Shown piece after piece: positions 1-6,275 of a stretch of 20,059 nt of DNA. The translations under genes were made by a program, and so were the position numbers. The notes under the pieces are model-generated. The model saw only the letters and a program-made list of their open reading frames with translations, did no database searches and had not been told where the DNA came from. Within the stretch, counting starts at the first letter, position 1; each line of letters starts with the position of its first letter. Source of the stretch: an uncultured bacterium (GTDB lineage: Bacteria > Cyanobacteriota > Vampirovibrionia > Gastranaerophilales > Gastranaerophilaceae); contig URXH01000028.1 in NCBI GenBank assembly GCA_900551675.1, positions 1 to 20,059 on the forward strand, written 5' to 3'.

Positions 1-46
1 CTTCTTTCTTTTTGTTTTTGACACTTTATATTTTCTGTGTTTGATA

Positions 47-379
47 TTATGTTTTAATGTGTTTCTCGTCTCTGTTTGGTTCTGTGTTTATTTTATTATA
101 AAATTTTCCCAACTCCGATAAATATTCAAGTTCTTCACATATTTCCAAAATAGCAGTTACTTCATACAATGAAGCCGATGCAGTATTCAAAAAGTGAGAA
201 AATTCTTTAGATGTTGCCCTGCATTTACCTTCTGCAATATTTAATGCAACAGATACAACAGCTCTTTTTAACTGGCTTTTTAAATTGTAATCTTCAGATT
301 TCGGAAGCATATCAACAAGTTTATATATTTCTTTTATTAAATAGACAGAATCTTTCCATATAACTAAATTTTTATACAT
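47..379 (-). CDS. four-helix-bundle protein (23S rRNA intervening-sequence / S23 family)
   Basis: This 110-residue protein belongs to the S23/IVP four-helix-bundle family. Visible family hallmarks are the opening 'YKNLVIWKDS' helix, the central 'LKSQLKRAVVSVALNIAEG' segment (about residues 35-52) and the 'EFSHFLNTASASLYEV' helix. Members form pentameric helical bundles and were first found inside 23S rRNA intervening sequences; their molecular role is not established. Here it is not inside an rRNA gene but directly downstream of rfbC, in a polysaccharide-gene setting where such genes are often seen. The C-terminal tail (about 95-110) is polar and unlike the family core. The start is supported by a GAGGAT-type ribosome site about ten bases upstream. 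No function is assigned beyond the family. Confidence 0.85.
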   Translation of the reverse strand: MYKNLVIWKDSVYLIKEIYKLVDMLPKSEDYNLKSQLKRAVVSVALNIAEGKCRATSKEFSHFLNTASASLYEVTAILEICEELEYLSELGKFYNKINTEPNRDEKHIKT

Positions 380-382
380 GTA

Positions 383-420
383 AACAGCCTATCCTCTTAC
401 CCTCTTATCTTCCTACCTTC
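383..420 (-). repeat. purine-rich degenerate repeat between rfbC and the four-helix-bundle gene
   Basis: Read on the minus strand this stretch is a run of near-repeats of the type GGAAGAT / AAGAGGGT / AAGAGGAT. It covers the last codons and stop of rfbC and the ribosome site of the downstream gene. It may mark a cassette junction or simply be low-complexity sequence carrying several SD-like GAGG motifs. Confidence 0.4.
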
Positions 421-962
421 CGAAATATTTCTTGCAGAGATTTTTGCTCTCTGTCCTTCTCTGACAAAATCGGTTCAAAATCAATTTCCCAGTCAATATT
501 TATATCTTTATCGCGCCATAAGATACCTCTATCTGCCTGCGGAGCATACTCACCGCTTGCTTTATAAAGAAGTTCGGCGACATCGGACAAAACAACAAAT
601 CCATGTGCAAAGCCTTCTGGAATAAAGAGCATGTGCTTGTTTTCTTCCGATAATTCAACTTTTACATACTGGCCAAAAGTTTCAGATTCCGGTCTGATAT
701 CTACTGCAACATCATAAATTCTACCGCGTCCACATCTTACAAGTTTTGCTTGCCCATAAGGCTTTTCTTGATAATGCAAACCTCTTAATACATGTGCAGT
801 TGATTTTGAATGGTTATCCTGATTAAACTCTACATCTATTCCATTTGCGAAAAAATCAGATTTTTTATAACTCTCCATAAAAAATCCGCGATTATCACCA
901 AAAACTTTTGGCTTAACTAAAATTACATCTTTAATCTTTTGCGGTTCAAATTCAAACGGCAT
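405..962 (-). CDS. rfbC: dTDP-4-dehydrorhamnose 3,5-epimerase (RfbC/RmlC)
   Basis: RmlC epimerises carbons 3 and 5 of dTDP-4-keto-6-deoxyglucose, the third step of dTDP-L-rhamnose synthesis for surface polysaccharide. The 185-residue protein has the cupin-fold hallmarks in order: 'DNRGFFMESY' near the N-terminus, 'HVLRGLHYQ' (catalytic His of the His-Asp dyad), 'GRIYDVAVDIRPESETFGQ', and 'LFIPEGFAHGFVVLSD'. Length is normal for the family. The reading frame is open to 1004, but the start at 962 is preferred: the family N-terminus begins 'MPFEFEPQKI' and a perfect AAGGAGA site lies 8 bases upstream (971-977). A good promoter sits just ahead. rfbA, rfbB and rfbD are not in the window. The four-helix-bundle gene follows in the same direction. 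Confidence 0.96.
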   Translation of the reverse strand: MPFEFEPQKIKDVILVKPKVFGDNRGFFMESYKKSDFFANGIDVEFNQDNHSKSTAHVLRGLHYQEKPYGQAKLVRCGRGRIYDVAVDIRPESETFGQYVKVELSEENKHMLFIPEGFAHGFVVLSDVAELLYKASGEYAPQADRGILWRDKDINIDWEIDFEPILSEKDREQKSLQEIFRKVGR

Positions 963-985
963 AATTTTACTCTCCTTATAAATAA

Positions 986-1014
986 ATTGTACAATAAATA
1001 CCACTAATTAACAA
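986..1014 (-). promoter_or_regulatory. promoter of rfbC
   Basis: On the minus strand there is a -35 TTGTTA (1014-1009), a 17-base spacer and a -10 TACAAT (991-986). The predicted start near 979 leaves a very short leader that still contains the AAGGAGA site. Confidence 0.6.
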
Positions 1015-1094
1015 AACGGGTAATAGATTTTTACAAATAAAAAACAAATAATTTTATTAGCAATCAAAAATCAAGAAAGGGGTTTGCATAATTT

Positions 1095-1637
1095 ATGAAA
1101 AATTTATTTAAAAAAATTCTTATTTTAGCAAATATATTAACTCTATGCCAATGCGCAGCCTTTGCTCAAATTGACAAAATAAAATTTGACAAACAAACCT
1201 ACAATTTATCAAACCCGGAAAGCGAAACAAAGAATTACGACTACCTTTTAAAAGATGAAAATATCGGAAATTGGCACACGAAACTTCAACTTTCCAATTT
1301 TCCGAATTTGACAAATCCGACAGATGCATCAGCTCAATATGCCCATGAAATTCAAGAAAAAACAAAGGGTGCATCCGTTCTTTTATACCCTGATGCAGCA
1401 ATAGTCGGATTTTTGACTTTCCCCGAAAATAAAGAATATTATGAATACAATACAGCGATTTACAAGCCTGCAAAAACAAAAGGCCTCGACAGATTTTCTT
1501 ATGCAAAACGATTTTACTCCTCAGAACTTGGCGGACAAGAAGAAGCTCGAAAAAAAGCCATAGAATTTGCAGAAAAAAATAACAAAAAATACATGGAACT
1601 TGTAACAAAAGAAGCTCCAAAATACAAAGTTGATTAA
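1095..1637 (+). CDS. secreted protein of unknown function
   Basis: This 180-residue protein has a clear N-terminal signal peptide: basic 'KNLFKK', a hydrophobic stretch over about residues 8-20, then 'CAAFA' followed by Gln, giving a likely signal peptidase I site near residue 25. The mature part is hydrophilic, with many Lys, Glu and Tyr. I recognise no enzyme motif. It is preceded by AAGGGG 12 bases before the ATG. It lies divergent from rfbC and 54 bases upstream of the MarR-family gene, whose promoter begins just after this gene ends. It is probably periplasmic or exported. Confidence 0.75.
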   Translation: MKNLFKKILILANILTLCQCAAFAQIDKIKFDKQTYNLSNPESETKNYDYLLKDENIGNWHTKLQLSNFPNLTNPTDASAQYAHEIQEKTKGASVLLYPDAAIVGFLTFPENKEYYEYNTAIYKPAKTKGLDRFSYAKRFYSSELGGQEEARKKAIEFAEKNNKKYMELVTKEAPKYKVD

Positions 1638-1642
1638 TATAT

Positions 1643-1673
1643 AGTTGAATATTCAACATTATTATTATATAAT
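1643..1673 (+). promoter_or_regulatory. marR promoter with operator-like palindrome on the -35 box
   Basis: A perfect 14-base palindrome GTTGAATATTCAAC occupies 1644-1657. Its left half contains a -35 hexamer TTGAAT (1645-1650). Exactly 17 bases further is TATAAT (1668-1673), followed by AAAGGAG and the start at 1692. A repressor bound to the palindrome would block the polymerase, so autorepression by the MarR-family product is the simple reading. Confidence 0.72.
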
Positions 1674-1691
1674 TTTTCAAAAGGAGAAATT

Positions 1692-2153
1692 ATGGATAAT
1701 AATATTGATATTTATTTCGAAAATCAAGATGAAAGTTCAAAACTTATTTATGCAATAGGACTATTGTGGGGCAAAATAAGTTCAAATCTTGATGAAATTT
1801 TACAAACAAAAAAACTGAATATATCAAAATTCAATATCCTGATGATTATAAAACATGCAGGCGGCTACGACGGCATTCAACAAAATGAGATAAGCAAAAG
1901 ACTTCTTGTTACTGCATCCAACATAACAAAACTCCTTGATAAACTTGAAAAAGACGGACTTATTACACGTAATTCAAAAAAAGACGACAGACGAGTAAAA
2001 CTAATAAGAATAACTGATTATGGCTCAAACCTCCTTGATACAGTTTGGCCTGAATACAAACAGGCTATTGCAAAATTAATGTCAAAATTTCCACCAGAAA
2101 AAAATAATGAAATAGAAAAAATATTACTTGAATGGTTAACTAATATTAATTAA
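1692..2153 (+). CDS. MarR-family transcriptional regulator
   Basis: This 153-residue winged-helix regulator is of normal MarR length. An N-terminal dimerisation helix (about 15-40) is followed by the helix-turn-helix 'QNEISKRLLVTASNITKLLDKLEKDGLI' region (about 62-90) and the wing 'DDRRVKLIRIT' (about 97-108). A C-terminal helix closes the dimer interface. MarR proteins are dimers that bind palindromes and usually release DNA on ligand or oxidant binding. No Cys is present, so thiol-based sensing of the OhrR kind is unlikely. AAGGAG lies 6 bases upstream. The perfect palindrome over its own -35, and a close copy upstream of the next gene, suggest autoregulation and control of the small membrane proteins that follow. 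Confidence 0.93.
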   Translation: MDNNIDIYFENQDESSKLIYAIGLLWGKISSNLDEILQTKKLNISKFNILMIIKHAGGYDGIQQNEISKRLLVTASNITKLLDKLEKDGLITRNSKKDDRRVKLIRITDYGSNLLDTVWPEYKQAIAKLMSKFPPEKNNEIEKILLEWLTNIN

Positions 2154-2174
2154 TGTAAAAATTCCCTACCTAAT

Positions 2175-2207
2175 ACTTGAATATTTAATAGTTGAATGGT
2201 AAACTAT
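2175..2207 (+). promoter_or_regulatory. second MarR-type operator and promoter for the 2227 gene
   Basis: ACTTGAATATTTAATA (2175-2190) matches the palindrome site upstream of the MarR gene at 13 of 16 positions. A third half-site GTTGAAT follows at 2191-2197, inside an ATAGTT / AACTAT inverted pair (2188-2193, 2202-2207). TTGAAT at 2177-2182 and TAAACT at 2200-2205 are 17 bases apart and could form the promoter. Confidence 0.55.
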
Positions 2208-2226
2208 TTATATAAAGGAGTTTGCC

Positions 2227-2649
2227 ATGCTGAAAAACTACTTAGAAAAATTTTCGAATTCATTGTTTTTTAAATTCGGAGTAATAATAGGGAATACAAT
2301 TGGGATTTTATTAATATCTCTATACCTTATTCTACTATGTTGGCGAATCAAAGTTATAGGATTTTCAGAAGTTATTTACAATTTCCATAATATGAATAAC
2401 GAAATATTTTTTTGGTTAGGAATTGTAATTTTGATTTTTGGAACTATCCCTTTAATTATAACAAGTTTAGTTGGAATAATATTAATAATTATTGATATTT
2501 TTCAAATATTTAATAACAAAATCAATTCAAACCTTGAATCAATTAAAGAAGTAAAAACTTTTAAATTTTCTGAAATTTTTGGGCTATTTTGTTACCTTTT
2601 AAGTATTTTATATACTCTTGGTTGGTTATTTGTCATTATTAGCAAATAA
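2227..2649 (+). CDS. small multi-pass membrane protein, unknown
   Basis: This 140-residue, very hydrophobic protein has about three or four membrane segments (roughly residues 14-38, 57-90 possibly as a hairpin, and 115-138) and short polar links. I recognise no transporter motif. A strong AAGGAG (2215-2220) precedes the ATG by 6 bases. It follows the MarR gene by 73 bases with its own operator-bearing promoter, so it is a plausible target of that regulator. A role in export or membrane stress would be a guess from context only. Confidence 0.7.
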   Translation: MLKNYLEKFSNSLFFKFGVIIGNTIGILLISLYLILLCWRIKVIGFSEVIYNFHNMNNEIFFWLGIVILIFGTIPLIITSLVGIILIIIDIFQIFNNKINSNLESIKEVKTFKFSEIFGLFCYLLSILYTLGWLFVIISK

Positions 2650-2673
2650 AATTAGGAAAGGGAAATAATCAAA

Positions 2674-2994
2674 ATGAAAAAATTGTTAAACGAAATTACA
2701 ACATCAAGAACATATAAATATATAGTATCAATAGGACTTGCACACGCAAGTGCATTTTTAATAGGGTTATTTATAGTTTTTTATGGCATTGCAGACGGGA
2801 TTACAAAAAATTCAATAAATGCATCTGGCGGAGCAGCTGTAATGGGGGCTACATTTTTATTCTTTTTAATAGTTATGCCAATAACTATAATTTTAATTTT
2901 AATAAGTCCTATAATTTTACTTGTTGATTTATTCAAACCATTACCCGAGAATGAAAACTCCGACTTTTTACCCAAATGGATACAAATTATTTGA
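2674..2994 (+). CDS. small membrane protein, unknown
   Basis: This 106-residue protein has two membrane segments (about residues 19-41 and 56-85), joined by a Gly/Ala-rich loop and ending in a short polar tail 'FKPLPENENSDFLPKW'. AGGAAAGGG lies about 12 bases upstream. It starts 24 bases after the preceding membrane-protein gene, so the two are probably co-transcribed from the promoter near 2177-2205. The layout of an N-terminal polar stretch, two helices and 'LVDLFKP' resembles the end of the second helix hairpin of its neighbour ('IIIDIF'), so they could be diverged paralogues. No function is assigned. Confidence 0.65.
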   Translation: MKKLLNEITTSRTYKYIVSIGLAHASAFLIGLFIVFYGIADGITKNSINASGGAAVMGATFLFFLIVMPITIILILISPIILLVDLFKPLPENENSDFLPKWIQII

Positions 2995-3082
2995 ATTATT
3001 TCTTTTTTAGTGACAATTATAATTATTATTAAATTTATTTTGTTAAGTTAAATTATTAAAATTACCCAATTCAATGTATTTG

Positions 3083-3091
3083 TGTTACAAT
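3083..3091 (+). promoter_or_regulatory. extended -10 promoter of gyrA
   Basis: TGTTACAAT is an extended -10 (TGN plus TACAAT at 3086-3091). Only a weak -35 (TTACCC, 3062-3067) is visible. The predicted transcript start near 3098 gives a leader of about 37 bases that ends in GGGGAG. Confidence 0.5.
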
Positions 3092-3134
3092 ATTATCAAG
3101 TAATACAGAAAATCAAATGAGCTGGGGAGAGAAA

Positions 3135-5696
3135 ATGAGTAATCAGCAAAATATGTTCGCGGATGGGAAAATCGTTCCTGTAAATATTAGAGAAGAAATG
3201 AAACGTTCATATATCGATTATGCAATGAGTGTAATCGTAGGTCGTGCATTACCGGATGTTCGTGATGGTCTAAAACCTGTTCACAGACGTATTTTATATG
3301 CAATGAACGAACTTGGAATGACTCCTGACAAACCATTTAAGAAATGTGCACGTATTGTTGGTGAAGTTTTAGGTAAATACCACCCTCACGGTGATACTGC
3401 CGTATATGAAGCATTAGTTCGTATGGCTCAAGATTTCTCTACTCGTTATTTAACCGTAGACGGTCATGGTAACTTCGGTTCAGTTGACGGTGACGGTGCA
3501 GCTGCAATGCGTTATACTGAGGCCAGAATGCATAAAATTACGCAATCAATGCTTGCTGATATTGATTGCGAAACAGTTGAATTTGAACCAAACTTTGACG
3601 GTTCGCTGCAGGAACCTTCTGTTTTGCCTGTAAGACTTCCGATGCTTTTATTAAACGGATGTTCCGGGATTGCGGTCGGCATGGCAACAAATATTCCGCC
3701 TCACAACCTTTCTGAAATCGTTGACGGAACAATAGCTTTAATTGACAATCCGAATATTACGGTAACTGAACTTATGGAATATATTAAAGGGCCTGATTTT
3801 CCGACAGCGGCAACAATTATCGGGCTAAACGATATTAAACAGGCTTACGAAACAGGACGAGGCTCCATAAAAATGCAGGCGGTTGCAAACTTTGAAGAAA
3901 TTGCAGGCGGCGGCGGACGTCAGGGACGTACGGCAATTGTTGTTACAGAAATTCCTTATCAGGTAAATAAATCCGTTTTAATCGAAAAAATTGCAGAGCT
4001 TGTAAAGGATCAAAGAATTAACGGAATTTCTGATATCCGCGATGAATCCGACAGAGAAGGCATGCGTATCGTAATCGAGCTTAAACGAGATGCCAAACCG
4101 GATGTTGTTAAAAATAATTTGTTCAAATATACACAGCTTGCTACGACTTTCGGCGTAAATATGCTCGCATTATGCGGGAAACAGCCCAGATTGATGAATT
4201 TATACGAAGTTCTCTCGGAATTTGTTGAACACAGGGTTGAAATTGTTACAAGAAGAACTATTTTCTTCCTCAAAAAAGCTAAAATCAGAGCGCATATCTT
4301 GGCAGGTTTGATTATTGCACTTGGTTCGATTGATGAAGTTATTGAACTTATCAAACAATCCAAAACAACCGATGATGCAAGAAACGGCTTGATGAGCAGA
4401 TTCGGGCTTGACGCCGATCAGGCAAACGCAATCCTTGAAATGCAATTGAGAAGATTGACAGGATTGGAACAGGATAAGGTTAAAGCAGAATACGATGAAC
4501 TTGTTAAGAAAATAGCAGAATACGAAGAAATCTTAGCAAGCCGTCAAAAAATCCTTGACATTATTAAAGGCGAACTTCTTGAAGACAAAGAAAAATACGG
4601 CGATGACAGAAAAACTCAAATTCTTCCTGAACAGGGCGAAGTTACAATTGAAGATTTAACCCCGAATACTCCGATGGCAGTATTTATCACACATCAGGGA
4701 TACCTCAAACGTATCTCACTTGACACATTTGAAAGACAAAACCGTGCAACACGCGGCAAATCAGGGATTAAAACAAAAGAAGATGATGATATTCAGCACT
4801 TCTTCACCGCAATGATGCATGATAAAGTTCTGTTCTTCTCATCAAAAGGAACAGTTTACAGTCTGAATGTCTATGACTTCCCGGAAGGCGGACGTCAGGC
4901 AAAAGGTCTGCCGATTATAAACGTTCTCCCGATAGATCAGGATGAAAGAATTACAGCAGTTGTACCTGTTAGCAGCTTCTCGCATGATTTGAATTTGATT
5001 ATGCTGACTAAAAAAGGCTACATCAAACGCATTGAACTTGATAACTTCTCTAATATCAGAAGAAACGGAATTATTGCAATAGGTCTGGAAGAAAACGATG
5101 AACTTGACTGGGTAAAACTTGCAACCGCAAGAGATGAAATAATTATCGGAACATCATGTGGTATGGCAATCCGCTTCCCGATTGAAGATTTGAGACCTTT
5201 AGGCAGAAGCGCAAGAGGCGTAACTTCAATGAAATTACGCTCAGGCGATGAAATTGTTGGATGCGATATTGTACCTAGAGATTACGATGCGGATCTGCTT
5301 GTCGTAACTTCTGACGGATTTGGCAAACGCACAAAATTATCAGAATTCAGAAGCCAGAACAGAGGCGGAATAGGTCTTATCGCAACCAAATTCAAATCAA
5401 CTTCATCAAAACTTGTTGCGCTGACAATTGTCAAAGAATCCGATGACATTATGATGGTAACGGCAAACGGCGTTGTAACAAGATTGAATGCAGGTTCAAT
5501 CTCACGTCAGGGACGTCCTGCAACAGGTGTCAGAGCTCAGAATTTGACAGATAACGATACTGTTGTTTCCGTTAACAAAATCTTAAACCCTGACGAAGAT
5601 GAACAGGTTAAAAAAGATGTTGCAGCAATGGACGCGCAGGAAACACAAAATAATGTTTCCCAGACAAGTCTTTTAAATAATAATTCAGAGGAATAA
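3135..5696 (+). CDS. gyrA: DNA gyrase subunit A
   Basis: GyrA is the breakage-reunion subunit of DNA gyrase, which introduces negative supercoils together with GyrB. The 853-residue protein shows 'YAMSVIVGRALPDVRDGLKP' at the N-terminus, the QRDR 'GKYHPHGDTAVYEALVRMAQ', and the active-site Tyr127 in 'AAAMRYTEARM'. A coiled-coil gate region follows, then a C-terminal beta-pinwheel. The GyrA-box position reads Q535-N-R-A-T-R-G541 rather than the Escherichia coli Q-R-R-G-G-K-G. E. coli Ser83 and Asp87 correspond to Thr88 and Glu92. The frame is open from 3117, but ATG 3135 has GGGGAG at 3124-3129 and gives the normal N-terminus. Codon choice changes sharply near 3603. It appears monocistronic. 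ParC is the alternative, but the length and the conserved N-terminal half fit GyrA better. Confidence 0.96.
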   Translation: MSNQQNMFADGKIVPVNIREEMKRSYIDYAMSVIVGRALPDVRDGLKPVHRRILYAMNELGMTPDKPFKKCARIVGEVLGKYHPHGDTAVYEALVRMAQDFSTRYLTVDGHGNFGSVDGDGAAAMRYTEARMHKITQSMLADIDCETVEFEPNFDGSLQEPSVLPVRLPMLLLNGCSGIAVGMATNIPPHNLSEIVDGTIALIDNPNITVTELMEYIKGPDFPTAATIIGLNDIKQAYETGRGSIKMQAVANFEEIAGGGGRQGRTAIVVTEIPYQVNKSVLIEKIAELVKDQRINGISDIRDESDREGMRIVIELKRDAKPDVVKNNLFKYTQLATTFGVNMLALCGKQPRLMNLYEVLSEFVEHRVEIVTRRTIFFLKKAKIRAHILAGLIIALGSIDEVIELIKQSKTTDDARNGLMSRFGLDADQANAILEMQLRRLTGLEQDKVKAEYDELVKKIAEYEEILASRQKILDIIKGELLEDKEKYGDDRKTQILPEQGEVTIEDLTPNTPMAVFITHQGYLKRISLDTFERQNRATRGKSGIKTKEDDDIQHFFTAMMHDKVLFFSSKGTVYSLNVYDFPEGGRQAKGLPIINVLPIDQDERITAVVPVSSFSHDLNLIMLTKKGYIKRIELDNFSNIRRNGIIAIGLEENDELDWVKLATARDEIIIGTSCGMAIRFPIEDLRPLGRSARGVTSMKLRSGDEIVGCDIVPRDYDADLLVVTSDGFGKRTKLSEFRSQNRGGIGLIATKFKSTSSKLVALTIVKESDDIMMVTANGVVTRLNAGSISRQGRPATGVRAQNLTDNDTVVSVNKILNPDEDEQVKKDVAAMDAQETQNNVSQTSLLNNNSEE

Positions 5697-5710
5697 ACGG
5701 GCTGTCTATG

Positions 5711-5764
5711 AACTGCAACCCTAAAACCAGACAAAGAAAAAAAGTTAGTTTTAGAGTTGCAGTT
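5711..5764 (+). repeat. long inverted repeat after gyrA (hairpin, possible weak terminator)
   Basis: AACTGCAACCCTAAAAC (5711-5727) pairs with GTTTTAGAGTTGCAGTT (5748-5764) over 17 positions with one mismatch, around a 20-base loop. It begins 14 bases after the gyrA stop. No T-run follows directly, so it is not a textbook terminator. It may protect the transcript 3' end or be a small mobile-repeat remnant between the converging genes. Confidence 0.6.
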
Positions 5765-5864
5765 TAATAAACACGCCTTTTATATTTCAATGCTTAGATT
5801 TTGCTGCTTGTTTAATTCATGTATTAAAATGTTTGAATATTCTCTTGAAATTGCAAGTTATAAG

Positions 5865-6275
5865 TTATTTATAAACATAAAACTCCGATGCGGCAAGAAC
5901 TTTACGAGGCTTGTCTTTTGAATAAACTTTCATAAAATAATATCCGCTTTCATTCAAAACAAGATAGTCGGTAAAATAATGCACTTCTTCATCTTTCAAT
6001 CTTATATTGCGCGTCTGTATTAATTTATAACCTAACCTGCCGTAGTCATTGTCTTTTTTTACTACCTGAATATAAATATATCGCGATTCAACTTTTTCAG
6101 GCATTAAAACTACATAATAAATTCTCGAGCCTGCAGGAAAATTACTTGAATAATCATATATATTTTTTTCCGTAATAGGATATTTATTGAATAAAATTCC
6201 TGCTTTATCACGTGTACAGGCAGAAGCGGCCAATATTATTAAAAATAACGAAAGTATAAAAATTATTTTTTTCAT
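5865..6275 (-). CDS. predicted lipoprotein, unknown
   Basis: This 136-residue protein begins with a lipoprotein signal peptide: 'MKK', a hydrophobic stretch over residues 3-17, and a lipobox-like 'AASAC' placing the lipidated Cys at about residue 20. The mature part has beta-rich spacing of Tyr and charged residues and no known motif. Its ATG overlaps the stop codon of the upstream TPR gene in an ATGA arrangement (6272-6275), so the two are translationally coupled and probably work together at the cell envelope. It ends convergent to gyrA, separated by the inverted repeat at 5711-5764. Confidence 0.8.
   Translation of the reverse strand: MKKIIFILSLFLIILAASACTRDKAGILFNKYPITEKNIYDYSSNFPAGSRIYYVVLMPEKVESRYIYIQVVKKDNDYGRLGYKLIQTRNIRLKDEEVHYFTDYLVLNESGYYFMKVYSKDKPRKVLAASEFYVYK

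Noticed and set aside
1120..1680. Minus-strand open frame of 186 codons opposite the secreted protein
   Set aside because: Leu/Phe/Cys-rich composition typical of antisense translation; the plus-strand gene has an SD and a signal peptide.
3393..3410. Thr and Glu at the GyrA positions of E. coli Ser83 and Asp87, as a possible quinolone-resistance signature
   Set aside because: Thr keeps the hydroxyl and Glu the acid; both occur as wild-type residues in other bacteria, and the Thr-containing motif is, as I recall, normal in cyanobacteria.
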